Shown piece by piece: positions 33,382-42,725 of a stretch of DNA of 57,649 nt (its first letter is position 1; each line of letters opens with the position of its first letter). Made by a program: the position numbers and the translations under genes. This DNA comes from CAYVTV01 sp964526475. GTDB lineage: Bacteria; Bacteroidota; Bacteroidia; Bacteroidales; GCA-2748055. Location of the stretch: positions 1 through 57,649 of the forward strand of contig CAZGKF010000015.1 of assembly GCA_964526475.1 (NCBI GenBank), written 5' to 3'. Below the pieces are notes generated by a model, which did not search any database, was not told where the DNA came from, and saw nothing but the letters and a program-made list of their open reading frames with translations.

Positions 33382-35319
33382 GTGAACATTTTCCTATTCC
33401 TGATGATATCTGCTTTTATTATCTCCTCTACGCATCTTTCAGGCCAGGATAACAACCTTACAATTACCGGCGACATAAATACTTCTGTATCTCCAAATTA
33501 TTCTTCTCTTCAAAATGACTACGATGTAAAATTCTATTTTATCGACCTGAAAATAACCAATTCATCTACTTTCATTAAAGGAAAATCAAGTATTACATTG
33601 GAATCTGAAACAGCAAGTCTGGATACCATTGCTTTTGAACTGGATTCACGTTTAAATGTTGATTCGGTATTTATTAATACAGGGAAAATTAATGCATATA
33701 TTTTTACCAATGATTTATTAAAAATAGTTCTTCCTGATACCTTAGTATCAGAAGATATTCTTATTACTGATATATATTATCAGGGATTTGCTGGTTCAGG
33801 CAGTTTTTATGGCGGCGTGAAGACAGAAACAGATTTCAGATATAATAAATCAGTAACCTACACCTTGTCTGAACCATTTCAATCTTTTCTATGGTTTCCC
33901 TGCAAACAGGATCTTACGGATAAAGCCGATTCTGCATGGATATTTCTCACTGTTAACAATGGTCTCAAAGCCGGATCAAACGGGATTCTTTCCTCCATAA
34001 CACCAATAAGCGACAATAAATCAAGATTTGAGTGGAAAACATCCTTCCCTATAGCTTACTATCTTCTCTCTTTTACTGTTGCGGATTATCTTGATTATTC
34101 ATTTAATATAACACTCCCGGGTAAAGATATATCTATGCCGGTGCAGAATTATTTATACAATAATCCCTTAATCCTGGACTCGGAAAAAGAAAAGATTGAT
34201 AAAACAGAGGATTTGCTTTTATTATATTCCGAACTACTTGGAGATTATCCCTTTTACAATGAAAAATACGGACATTGCCTTGCTCCGGTCAGCGGGGGGA
34301 TGGAACATCAGACAATGACAACATTATCTGCTTTTCATTTCGATCTGGTAGCTCATGAACTTGCTCATCAATGGTTTGGGAATTATGTTACCTCTAAAAC
34401 CTGGCAGGATATATGGATAAATGAAGGATTTGCATCTTACCTTGAATATATAGCTGTTGAAAAATTGCGTTCTGAAAAGGAAGCAAATGACTGGATGACA
34501 TTTGCACATTTCAGTGCAAAAAAAGACCCGGAAGGGAGTATTTTTATCCCTGAAAATATGGCTTATGATGTCAGCAGAATCTTTAACTACGAGTTATCTT
34601 ATAAAAAAGGAGCAGCAATTCTGCATATGTTGAGGTATGAAATTAGTAATGATACGCTCTTTTTTGGTATTCTCAGGGATTTTTTATCTGAATTTGCTTT
34701 TAAGGTTGCGAGTGGTGATGATTTCAGAGATTTCGTAAACAAAAAGACAGGGGAAAACTATAATTGGTTTTTTGATCAATGGTATTATGGCAGAGGGTAC
34801 CCGCTTTTCATTACATCCTGGTCGCAAACAGAAGATTCCTTGATTATTAATTCTGTACAGGAAAGTTCTTCAACTCATACTTCATTCTTTCAGACACATA
34901 TGGATTACAGGATAGTTTTTTCGGATAGCTCAGAAGAAACTATCAAAGTTTTCATGAATGAACCACATCATAGCATTGCTTTGGAAACAGAGAAAAAAGT
35001 GGATTTCGTAATGATTGATCCGCAGAATATTATCCTGAAATCTGCTGTTATATTAAAAGAATTCAAAGAAAATAGCATTTTCCAATATAATCCAAATCCA
35101 TTTACCGATAAAATTCATCTTAGATTCTATAATGGAATAAAAACCAGAGAAATACGAATTACAGACATAAAAGGTTCAATATTTACTGATATTCTCTCCA
35201 CATCAGAAAACATGAAACTTGACCTCGGGTTTCTGAAGCAGGGAATTTATATATTAACAGTTACAGAGGATAATAGAGAGTATCCGGTCAAAATAATAAA
35301 AGTCAACAACAGTATGTGA
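33382..35319 (+). CDS. M1 family aminopeptidase with type IX secretion sorting domain
   Basis: 645 residues, zinc metallopeptidase. GTG start at 33382 gives a signal peptide (hydrophobic core through about residue 18); an internal ATG at codon 8 is possible but shortens it. Catalytic domain: exopeptidase motif SGGMEHQTMT, then HELAHQWFGNYVTSKTWQDIWINE with HExxH and the third ligand Glu 18 residues on. Residues 570-645 form a type IX secretion C-terminal domain (NPNPFTDKIHLRF ... GIYILTVTED), so the enzyme is delivered to the surface or medium. That implies a T9SS elsewhere in the genome. Confidence 0.93.
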   Translation: MNIFLFLMISAFIISSTHLSGQDNNLTITGDINTSVSPNYSSLQNDYDVKFYFIDLKITNSSTFIKGKSSITLESETASLDTIAFELDSRLNVDSVFINTGKINAYIFTNDLLKIVLPDTLVSEDILITDIYYQGFAGSGSFYGGVKTETDFRYNKSVTYTLSEPFQSFLWFPCKQDLTDKADSAWIFLTVNNGLKAGSNGILSSITPISDNKSRFEWKTSFPIAYYLLSFTVADYLDYSFNITLPGKDISMPVQNYLYNNPLILDSEKEKIDKTEDLLLLYSELLGDYPFYNEKYGHCLAPVSGGMEHQTMTTLSAFHFDLVAHELAHQWFGNYVTSKTWQDIWINEGFASYLEYIAVEKLRSEKEANDWMTFAHFSAKKDPEGSIFIPENMAYDVSRIFNYELSYKKGAAILHMLRYEISNDTLFFGILRDFLSEFAFKVASGDDFRDFVNKKTGENYNWFFDQWYYGRGYPLFITSWSQTEDSLIINSVQESSSTHTSFFQTHMDYRIVFSDSSEETIKVFMNEPHHSIALETEKKVDFVMIDPQNIILKSAVILKEFKENSIFQYNPNPFTDKIHLRFYNGIKTREIRITDIKGSIFTDILSTSENMKLDLGFLKQGIYILTVTEDNREYPVKIIKVNNSM

Positions 35320-35372
35320 AAAATTTAATTCATTCTAAGTGCGTTTTTTTTTTATAATATTTCCTCATATTG

Positions 35373-35404
35373 TTGTTTTTTAATATTGAAAAAAAATATA
35401 TTTG
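35373..35404 (+). promoter_or_regulatory. Bacteroidota-type promoter before the ExoX-C-like gene
   Basis: TTG at 35373-35375, 21 bases, TATATTTG at 35397-35404; good match to both consensus boxes. The ATG at 35464 is 59 bases downstream. Confidence 0.6.
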
Positions 35405-35463
35405 CCATGTAAAAGCAAAAGGAATAAATAGCATGAAAAATTTTTATAAATTATTTAATAATC

Positions 35464-35835
35464 ATGAAGTTATATAGTTTAAACACAAAACTTGATTTTG
35501 GGGAATATAAGGGAGAGGCACTTAAAGATGTGTTTTTTAAGGATCCGGAGTATATTGAAATATGTATTCTGGATAATCCGAATTTCGTATTTCCAACAAC
35601 TATTCTTGATAAGCTTGAGGAAATTAATAAGGAATTTAATTTTTCTGATGAAGCTGTGGAAAAAATCCATGATAAATATGAAATCTACGAAGAGGAAGAA
35701 AATGAGTTTGATGACTTTGATAATTTTAGTGATAATGATTTGAAAAATATGGGAATAGTTGACGAAAGTTATGGTGATGATTATGACGATTATGGTGACA
35801 GCGGTGGTTATTATGATGAAGGTTACGGCTATTAA
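35464..35835 (+). CDS. Small protein with exonuclease-X C-terminal-like domain and acidic tail
   Basis: 123 residues, cytoplasmic. The first ~50 residues (LDFGEYKGEALKDVFFKDPEYIEIC) match the small domain found at the end of exonuclease X and DnaQ-like proteins, whose consensus is FGKYKGK...DPxYIxW. No nuclease domain is attached. The rest becomes strongly acidic (EIYEEEENEFDDFDNF) and ends in an Asp/Tyr/Gly-rich tail (about residues 100-123), probably disordered. It has its own promoter at 35373. Function unknown; a DNA- or protein-interaction adaptor is possible. Confidence 0.75.
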   Translation: MKLYSLNTKLDFGEYKGEALKDVFFKDPEYIEICILDNPNFVFPTTILDKLEEINKEFNFSDEAVEKIHDKYEIYEEEENEFDDFDNFSDNDLKNMGIVDESYGDDYDDYGDSGGYYDEGYGY

Positions 35836-35915
35836 TCAGATAACAGGAAATAAATTACCATGCAAAAATTTAAAAGAATAAGCACCGGATAATTCACATC
35901 CAATGTATTTTCATT

Positions 35916-38132
35916 GTGAACAGTTTATTTTGTTTTTTAATCCCTTCTTTAATTATACTATCCTCTTGTACTGAGAAGAAGTATCCTCATATTATCTGGC
36001 TTGACCAACTGCCATTTGATGGGATAATCAACAATTATGGTGCCCCTGAAAAAAATCATTCATTTGGCAAAGATTCTATCACAATAAACGGAATAAAGTT
36101 TACAAGAGGTATCGGAACACACGCTCCTTCCGATCTTTCAATACTGGTTGGCGGCAAATCATTAATTTTTGAGTCTCTGGTTGGGATAGATTCCGGGATT
36201 AAGGCATACCGGAATCCGGAAAAAAGGAAAAATATAACCTCCTTCCCAGCATACATCTATGACGGAAATGGAGATAACACTGATTATAATCAGGGTGGAA
36301 CCGTAATTTTTAAGATTTTTGCGGATGATCAACTTGTTTACCAATCGGATCGAATGGATGAAAACTCCAAGCCTAAGAAAATACGACTAAAACTCAAAAA
36401 TATTCACTCTCTCAGGCTGGTTACAGATCCTTTAGAGGATGGTTCTTTTGCCGATCATGCTAACTGGGCAATGGCCAGTTTAAGATTCAGAGATAAAATG
36501 ATCCCATCTTCATTGTTTCTGAGCTCCTATCCCTCCAGCATTATGTGTAATCATGCAGGTTTCAAACCAGTAAGTAATAAATTCTGTGTATTACCTTCAG
36601 CTGTTATTGATTCCCTGTATATTTTTAATAGTAAAAACGACAGTCTTGTGTTTAAAAATACAATCAGGCTTTTTAATGGTGATTTTGGGAAGTATCTTCT
36701 GGCAGACTTTTCAGCACTTAAAACCCCGGGAACTTATTACATAAAAAGTGCAGGGAAAAAATCGGCCACTTTCGAGATCAGTGAAAACATCTATAAAAAT
36801 CTGTTATCTTCTCAACTTAATTATGTCAATACTATTAAAACAGAAAATCTCCTGAACAGAAGTGTTGAAGAAAAAAATATGATTACCAGCAATACGGTAA
36901 TAATCAAAAACAAATGGTTTGATGCAAGCAGTGATAATGAGACGACAAATTCATCAGCTCATATGTTATATTCACTTTCTTTGTTATATGAGCATATAAC
37001 CGATTCCATAATGAGAGAGCAAATTCACAATGAGTTGAGATATGGAAATCAGTATCTATTGTCATTACAGGATCCTTCAGGTTATATAATGGAACACAAC
37101 ATTAAATGCGAAAAGAAAAAACAAGATACAATCCAGCGTACATTTAGTATTTATAATAAAGACAGGAACTCTGTTATCCACTCCGTACAAGTTTCATTGT
37201 TTAATCAGTTTTTATTTATCTTATCACAGGCAAGAATGATCCGGTTTTTTGCTGAAGACTCTGACTATCAATCAATTTGCCGGAAAGCGGCATGGAACTC
37301 ATTTTCATGGGCATATTCCAATCTTAAAGGGAAAGAAGACGCCGGCAACCTTGGTGCAGCTATTACTGCGGTTACTGAATTATACCTCACTGAGAAAAAT
37401 GAGATATATAAGAGGGCCGCAGATGAATTTGTTGCCGGATTATTAAGTCTGGCTCATACATCAAAAGAAAAACCCTTTGGTTTCTTTAAGACATCAGTTA
37501 ATGATTCTATTCCTGTCTCAGCGCAATTTTCGGCTGCAGCTAACTGGCCTTTGGCTGGATTATGTACTTATCTGAAAGTCTTTCCCAAAAGTACAATGGC
37601 TGAAGAATGTAAAAATGTAATCCGCAATTATTGCAATGGCTATATTAGTCATATTACAGAAAAAAATGTTTTCGGGCTCATCCCCTTTGGTGTGTTTATA
37701 AATAATCCAGGGGGAAATCGGATTGCAGGAGATTATTATTACCGGTATTTTGGGCAACCCGGTAATTCGCTTAACCCTTCAGGAGGAACGATTGCACATA
37801 TAACTTCGACCGGTGCAGGTCTGGTGATGGCCTCAGAAATTCTGAATGATCCTGGACTAATTGGTATTGCTCAAAAACAACTTGACTGGGTCCTTGGGTG
37901 CAATCCATTTAATACTTCTTTCATTACAGGATTTGGGTATAACCAACCTGCATTGTATAATGATCCCGATGTTTCCCATATAACACAGGCAATTAAGGGA
38001 GGAGTTATTACGGGTATCTCAGGTGATTTTCACGATAATCCTGTTCTTTTGCCGGGGTGGAAACAAACGAGCACCTACAGTGTCACTGCTGTTGCTAATA
38101 CAATGTGGTTAACTATCCTTCTTGACAAATAA
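35916..38132 (+). CDS. NPCBM-GH9-like lipoprotein, active-site residues altered
   Basis: 738 residues. Lipobox LSSC (Cys18). An NPCBM carbohydrate-binding domain covers about 25-200 (FTRGIGTHAPSDLSI ... HANWAMASLRF), an Ig-like domain of the cellulase type about 205-295, and an alpha/alpha barrel like GH9 about 300-735 (LDWVLGCNPFNTSFITGFG). The usual WYDAGD is WFDASSD, and the late catalytic Glu position reads SVTAVANTMW with Ala, so hydrolysis may be lost. GTG start at 35916 is uncertain: the signal peptide then lacks basic residues, and a frame beginning MQKFKR at 35860 stops early. Confidence 0.75.
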   Translation: MNSLFCFLIPSLIILSSCTEKKYPHIIWLDQLPFDGIINNYGAPEKNHSFGKDSITINGIKFTRGIGTHAPSDLSILVGGKSLIFESLVGIDSGIKAYRNPEKRKNITSFPAYIYDGNGDNTDYNQGGTVIFKIFADDQLVYQSDRMDENSKPKKIRLKLKNIHSLRLVTDPLEDGSFADHANWAMASLRFRDKMIPSSLFLSSYPSSIMCNHAGFKPVSNKFCVLPSAVIDSLYIFNSKNDSLVFKNTIRLFNGDFGKYLLADFSALKTPGTYYIKSAGKKSATFEISENIYKNLLSSQLNYVNTIKTENLLNRSVEEKNMITSNTVIIKNKWFDASSDNETTNSSAHMLYSLSLLYEHITDSIMREQIHNELRYGNQYLLSLQDPSGYIMEHNIKCEKKKQDTIQRTFSIYNKDRNSVIHSVQVSLFNQFLFILSQARMIRFFAEDSDYQSICRKAAWNSFSWAYSNLKGKEDAGNLGAAITAVTELYLTEKNEIYKRAADEFVAGLLSLAHTSKEKPFGFFKTSVNDSIPVSAQFSAAANWPLAGLCTYLKVFPKSTMAEECKNVIRNYCNGYISHITEKNVFGLIPFGVFINNPGGNRIAGDYYYRYFGQPGNSLNPSGGTIAHITSTGAGLVMASEILNDPGLIGIAQKQLDWVLGCNPFNTSFITGFGYNQPALYNDPDVSHITQAIKGGVITGISGDFHDNPVLLPGWKQTSTYSVTAVANTMWLTILLDK

Positions 38133-38241
38133 GACTTCGTCAGTGGGTCACCCAAAATATCAGCTTAAAAATCTTATTAGCCTGAAAGGTGAGAATAAAA
38201 AATCGGATGAGGAAAGTCAGGAAATGGCTGAGGATATTTTA

Positions 38242-38350
38242 AATCCCAGAGGGATTTAATGTTTATAGAAAAGAACAAGGGTTGAGAATGTGTAACCCCG
38301 GCCGGGGTCGGACCATCTTAGATGTTGGTTTCTATAAACATTTGACCCCT
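38242..38350. repeat. Palindromic intergenic repeat, copy 2 with inverted arm
   Basis: The left part (38242-38310) matches 24884-24958. AATGTTTATAGAAA (38258-38271) recurs inverted as TTTCTATAAACATT (38329-38342), and GGGGTC / GACCCC words flank both arms, so the whole can fold into a cruciform. It occupies the gap between the convergent GH9-like and epimerase genes. Confidence 0.8.
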
Positions 38351-38420
38351 AACCGGGGTCGTTACAAGTCGAGGCCAATTAAACCAAAAATCCCGTCTGC
38401 CGAAACTAACACGCAGGAGT

Positions 38421-39563
38421 TTAAAAAATAAATTCCATGACAGTTTTCTGAAAATACTTTTCTCCGGGTTCAAGAATTGTAGAAGGAAATGAAGCTTGAT
38501 TCGGGGAATCAGGGAAATGTTGTGCTTCAAGGGCAACTCCATACCTGAAGTTATAGGGGATTCCTGCTTTACCAGTTACCGATCCATCCATAAAATTACC
38601 AGAGTAAACCTGTAAACCTGGTTCAGTTGTATATATTTTTAATCCCATACCCGATGAAGTATCCCTTAAAGAAACGGCAAAAGTCAGTTCTCCTTCTTTT
38701 TCTTTATTCAACACCCAGTTATGATCGTATCCATTACCATTCTTTATTTGCTCATGATCATCATTTATCATTTTCCCTATCCTTACTTCATCACGTAAAT
38801 CAAAAGCTGTGTTTTCTACCGGCAAAAAATCTCCGGTAGGAATAAGGTCGTCATATGCGGTAGTAATGTAATCACCATTTACTTGAATATAATGATCTGT
38901 AATCTCACCATTTCCTTCCCCTGCCATGTTAAAGTATGAATGATTTATCAGGTTTAAAACTGTCTTTTTTGATGTTTCAGCTTCATAAATCATTTCAATT
39001 TCATTATTTTCAGTCAAAACGTAAACCAGTGTAATACTAAGCTCTCCGGGAAACCCGCCATGCATATCAGGAGAAACATAATGCATGATAATGGAATCGC
39101 CTCTCTGAACTGCATCCCAAACAACTTTGGCATAGTTTGAAGATCCTGAATGAAGGGTGTTTTCCTTGTTGTTTATTTCCAGTTGGTAGCTCACACCATC
39201 TAATTCAAACGTACCCCTGGCAATACGATTAGCATATCTGCCTACCACAGAGCCAAGATTCATTCTGTCATTAATATATCCGTCAATATCCGGATATCCA
39301 AGCGTAACATCAAGGTATTCCCCATCTTTTCCAGGAAGAAGTATAGTGACAAATCTGGCTCCGTAATTGGTAACCTGAACAACCATTCCATTATCATTTG
39401 ATAGAGTAAATAACTTAATTTCTTTCCCATCAAGGACTCTTTCAAAATCGGAAGATTTTACAGCAATCTCAGGTAGTGTGAATTCTGAAACTTTTTTTGT
39501 ATTTTGTGTACAGGAAAGCACTAATGTGCTGATAATAAAGAAACAAATGATATTCTTTTTCAT
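38421..39563 (-). CDS. galM: Aldose 1-epimerase, lipoprotein
   Basis: 380 residues, second mutarotase of the window, here exported: lipobox LVLSC (Cys17). Catalytic motifs NTLHSGS (about 135-141), LINHSYFNMAGEG with the catalytic His near 208, and the Glu in ALEAQHFPDSPNQASF. It converges on the GH9-like gene across a palindromic repeat. A periplasmic mutarotase fits sugar uptake after polysaccharide hydrolysis. The divergent M3 peptidase gene starts 241 bases away. Confidence 0.94.
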   Translation of the reverse strand: MKKNIICFFIISTLVLSCTQNTKKVSEFTLPEIAVKSSDFERVLDGKEIKLFTLSNDNGMVVQVTNYGARFVTILLPGKDGEYLDVTLGYPDIDGYINDRMNLGSVVGRYANRIARGTFELDGVSYQLEINNKENTLHSGSSNYAKVVWDAVQRGDSIIMHYVSPDMHGGFPGELSITLVYVLTENNEIEMIYEAETSKKTVLNLINHSYFNMAGEGNGEITDHYIQVNGDYITTAYDDLIPTGDFLPVENTAFDLRDEVRIGKMINDDHEQIKNGNGYDHNWVLNKEKEGELTFAVSLRDTSSGMGLKIYTTEPGLQVYSGNFMDGSVTGKAGIPYNFRYGVALEAQHFPDSPNQASFPSTILEPGEKYFQKTVMEFIF

Positions 39564-39804
39564 AATTTTGGTTTTTTAATGACATTAAATAAAATAGTAT
39601 AACCCACTTTTATTACAAACTTAATTAAATCTTAGTTAAATAAACCGCCTGTGCGATTAAATATAGAAAACATCTTATCAACAAAACCATGTATTTATTA
39701 AAAAAGGAGGTGTCCTCCCCTATTTCCTATTTTTCAGCATATAAAATTTTCAGGTTTTTACTAATTTGGTCAAAATTTTTTATTTAAACTAAATTCAGAA
39801 AAAA

Positions 39805-41919
39805 GTGAAAAAAATTATTATCATTTTAATTATGGCAGGTTTTATTTTTGACTCCTGTCAGGAAAAAAGTACAAATTCCATGATGAATCCATTATTAAGT
39901 GAGTTTATTACTCCATTTAAAGTTCCTCCCTTTGAACTTATTAAAAACGAACATTTTGTGCCTGCCATACTGGAAGCAATCAAAGTGCAGAATAAAGAAA
40001 TCGAAACAATCATAAAGAATGATAAGGAACCTGATTTTTTGAATACTATAGTGGCGCTTGAAAGAAGCGATGCTCTTCTTGAAAGAATACAATCTATATT
40101 TTATAATCTGAACAGTTCGAATACCAGCGATGAATTGCAGCAATTAGCCAGACAGATTGCTCCGGAAATTACAAAGCACAGGGATGCAATAAGACTTAAT
40201 GAAGATCTTTTCAGAAAGATAAAGGACGTTTATGGCAAAAAGGATGATCTTCTTCTGGATTCTGAAGATTCAATGCTTCTGGAAGAAACATATGTGCAAT
40301 TTATCAGAGGAGGTGCTAATCTTCCGGAAGAAAAGAAAACAAGATTCAGGGAGATAAATGAAGAATTAGCTGTTTTATCCCTGAATTTTGGACAGAATAT
40401 TCTGAATGAAACCAACAGTTACAAACTGATAGTAGATAATTTCGGTGATCTTTCAGGATTACCTGAAAATATGATCGAATTGGCAGCAAAGAAAGCTGAA
40501 GAAGCAGAACTCGATGGAAAGTGGGTTTTTACTGTTCATAAACCAACACTTATTCCATTCATAACTTATGCAAATAACAGAACCCTCAGAGAAAAGCTTT
40601 TTAAAGCATACATAAACCTGGGAGATAATGGTAATGAATTTGACAATAATTCCATTGTAGAAAAAATGGTTGCCCTCAGGGCTGAAAGAGCTGATTTGCT
40701 TGGGTATAAAACTCATGCCGATTATATCCTGGAAAGGAATATGGCTAAAACTCCGGAAAAAGTAATGGAATTTCTTGACAAGATATGGAAACCGGCACTT
40801 CGTGTTGCAAAGGAAGAGGCACGTCAGCTTCAGGAAATGATATATCAGGAAGGAGATAATTTTAAACTCGAAGCATGGGATTGGTGGTATTATGCAGAAA
40901 AGTTAAGAAAAGCCCGATATGATATCGATGAAAGTACACTACGTGAATATTTTGTCCTTGAAAATGTCAGGAATGGAGCATTTGAGGTAGCTAACAGATT
41001 ATTCGGACTTACCTTCCTGGAAAAAACTGATATTCCAAAATACCATGAAGATGTCCAGGTATTCGAGGTAAAAGATTCAATGGGATCCCATCTGGGTATT
41101 TTATATATGGACTTTTTCCCCAGAGAAAGTAAAAGAAGCGGTGCATGGATGAGTGAATTTCGCGGACAGAAAATTATGGAAGGTGAAAACATCCGCCCCG
41201 TTGTTACAACAAATTTCAATTTCTCCACACCAGCAGATGACAAACCCCCATTACTTTCTTTTGAAGAAGCTAACACACTCTTTCACGAATTTGGTCATGC
41301 TTTGCATGGACTTCTCTCCCAATGCAAATACAGCAGCCTTTCCGGCACTTCTGTTCCACGCGATTTTGTTGAACTACCCTCCCAGGTAATGGAAAACTGG
41401 GCTGAAGATCCAGAAGTACTTAGGATATATGCTAAACACTATAAAACAGGTGAGATAATCACATCTGAAATACTGGAAAAAATCAATAAAAGCAAGCATT
41501 TCAATCAGGGATTCATTACAGTTGAATACCTCTCTGCCGGTTTTCTCGATATGGACTATCATACTCTTAACCATCCGGTAGATATTAATGTAAAATTGTT
41601 CGAAAATGAATCAAAAGAAAAAATGGGACTAATCCCTGAAATAATTCTTCGATACAGAAGCACGTATTTTAATCACATTTTTGCCGGAGGTTATTCTGCA
41701 GGTTATTATAGCTATATATGGGCCGAAGTTCTTGATTCAGATGCCTTCCAGGCATTCAGGGAAGCAGGAGACATATTTCATAAGCCTACAGCAAAGGCTT
41801 TCATGAAAAATATACTTGAAAAAGGGGGCACAGAAGATCCTATGAAAATGTATATCAACTTCAGAGGAAATGAGCCTGGGATTAATGCCCTTCTTGAAAA
41901 AAGGGGACTGATAAAATGA
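39805..41919 (+). CDS. dcp: M3 family peptidase (peptidyl-dipeptidase Dcp-like), lipoprotein
   Basis: Zinc oligopeptidase of the M3 family, 704 residues, the usual size. GTG start at 39805 gives a lipoprotein signal peptide with Cys19 (FDSCQEK). Catalytic motif in EANTLFHEFGHALHGLLSQ near residue 490 (HExxH), with GTSVPRDFVELPSQVMENW about 25 residues later supplying the third ligand Glu. The long helical N-terminal half is complete. Lipidation places it in the periplasm, where it would degrade peptides. No partner gene. Confidence 0.92.
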   Translation: MKKIIIILIMAGFIFDSCQEKSTNSMMNPLLSEFITPFKVPPFELIKNEHFVPAILEAIKVQNKEIETIIKNDKEPDFLNTIVALERSDALLERIQSIFYNLNSSNTSDELQQLARQIAPEITKHRDAIRLNEDLFRKIKDVYGKKDDLLLDSEDSMLLEETYVQFIRGGANLPEEKKTRFREINEELAVLSLNFGQNILNETNSYKLIVDNFGDLSGLPENMIELAAKKAEEAELDGKWVFTVHKPTLIPFITYANNRTLREKLFKAYINLGDNGNEFDNNSIVEKMVALRAERADLLGYKTHADYILERNMAKTPEKVMEFLDKIWKPALRVAKEEARQLQEMIYQEGDNFKLEAWDWWYYAEKLRKARYDIDESTLREYFVLENVRNGAFEVANRLFGLTFLEKTDIPKYHEDVQVFEVKDSMGSHLGILYMDFFPRESKRSGAWMSEFRGQKIMEGENIRPVVTTNFNFSTPADDKPPLLSFEEANTLFHEFGHALHGLLSQCKYSSLSGTSVPRDFVELPSQVMENWAEDPEVLRIYAKHYKTGEIITSEILEKINKSKHFNQGFITVEYLSAGFLDMDYHTLNHPVDINVKLFENESKEKMGLIPEIILRYRSTYFNHIFAGGYSAGYYSYIWAEVLDSDAFQAFREAGDIFHKPTAKAFMKNILEKGGTEDPMKMYINFRGNEPGINALLEKRGLIK

Positions 41920-41977
41920 AATCTGAAAATACCTGCCGTTTTATTCTTTAGAAATAATCTTATTTATTAAATCTGTC

Positions 41978-42379
41978 ATGAAACCTACCCATATAGAGCA
42001 CATTGGGATTGCAGTTACAAATCTGGATGAAGCAATCAGATTTTATGAAGAAATATTTGGATTGGAATGTTATGCAATAGAAGAAGTGAAAGAACAGAAA
42101 GTGAAAACTGCTTTTTTTATGGTTGGAGAAACTAAGATAGAGCTTTTGCAAACAACAGATCCTGATGGTCCCATTGGGAAATTTATTGATAAAAAAGGAC
42201 AGGGAATTCACCACATCGCTTTTTCTATGCCGGATGTCAACGAAGCACTCAGGAATGCTGAGGGTAAAGGGATTCAACTTATTGACAGAAATCCAAGGAA
42301 AGGTGCAGAAGGGTTAAAAATTGGATTTCTCCATCCGAAGTCCACGTTCGGGGTTCTGACTGAATTCTGTGGTAAATGA
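41978..42379 (+). CDS. mce: Methylmalonyl-CoA epimerase
   Basis: Converts (R)- and (S)-methylmalonyl-CoA in propionate/succinate metabolism. 133 residues with two VOC half-domains: IEHIGIAVTNLDEAIRFYEE (His7 as metal ligand) and GIHHIAFSMPDVNEAL with the second His; KIELLQ and GVLTEFCGK give the Glu ligands. The start at 41978 is the usual one. In relatives the methylmalonyl-CoA/oxaloacetate decarboxylase subunits follow; here only a decayed fragment of the beta subunit is left at 42440-42614. Confidence 0.95.
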   Translation: MKPTHIEHIGIAVTNLDEAIRFYEEIFGLECYAIEEVKEQKVKTAFFMVGETKIELLQTTDPDGPIGKFIDKKGQGIHHIAFSMPDVNEALRNAEGKGIQLIDRNPRKGAEGLKIGFLHPKSTFGVLTEFCGK

Positions 42380-42439
42380 AACCTAAAGCAAATCAGCCCA
42401 TAAGGTATTCCAGGGTATAAGAGAATAAATATGTAGTTT

Positions 42440-42614
42440 GAATCGTCAACAAAAATCAGTCAGTGGGCAGTTGCAAAACTGGAAAAATTTTTGTTTCCGA
42501 TAATAGGTCTTATTCTTACCACATTTATTTTACCTGCAGCACTTCAGTTGCAATGTAGCCGGAGTAATTGGGTCAGCTGTTGCCGCCGGTATAATGCTCA
42601 GCTTTTTACTATGA
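42440..42614 (+). pseudogene. Remnant of sodium-pumping decarboxylase beta subunit (oadB/mmdB)
   Basis: Two frames carry pieces. From 42464 one frame reads WAVAKLEKFLFPIIGLILTT and FILPAAL, like the middle of OadB/MmdB; from 42552 another reads NVAGVIGSAVAAGIMLSFLL and stop, which is the family's C-terminal end. The stretch between them (well over 100 residues) is missing and the frame is shifted, so this is a deletion remnant. Its position right after mce fits the usual gene order. Confidence 0.65.
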
Positions 42615-42725
42615 TCAAATATAATTATTCCTTATTCATCTGCCTGATGCGGCTAATAATAAAATTATACTAAAAAATCCCTTTGTTTTTATACTTTTAT
42701 CCAACTTTTAACTTTTATTGTTTTA

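Noticed and set aside
39706..39718. GGAGG-TGT-CCTCC hairpin before the M3 peptidase gene as a terminator
   Set aside because: Stem of only five bases and no T run; nothing to terminate on the plus strand.
21415..41919. A complete polysaccharide utilisation locus
   Set aside because: Sulfatases, lyase, GH9-like and epimerase genes are spread over 20 kb with unrelated genes between, and there is no SusC/SusD pair or sensor-regulator.
42491..42673. Sixty-codon open frame as a small membrane protein gene
   Set aside because: Its first part matches the interior of OadB/MmdB and the rest is out of frame with the family's end, so it is a remnant.
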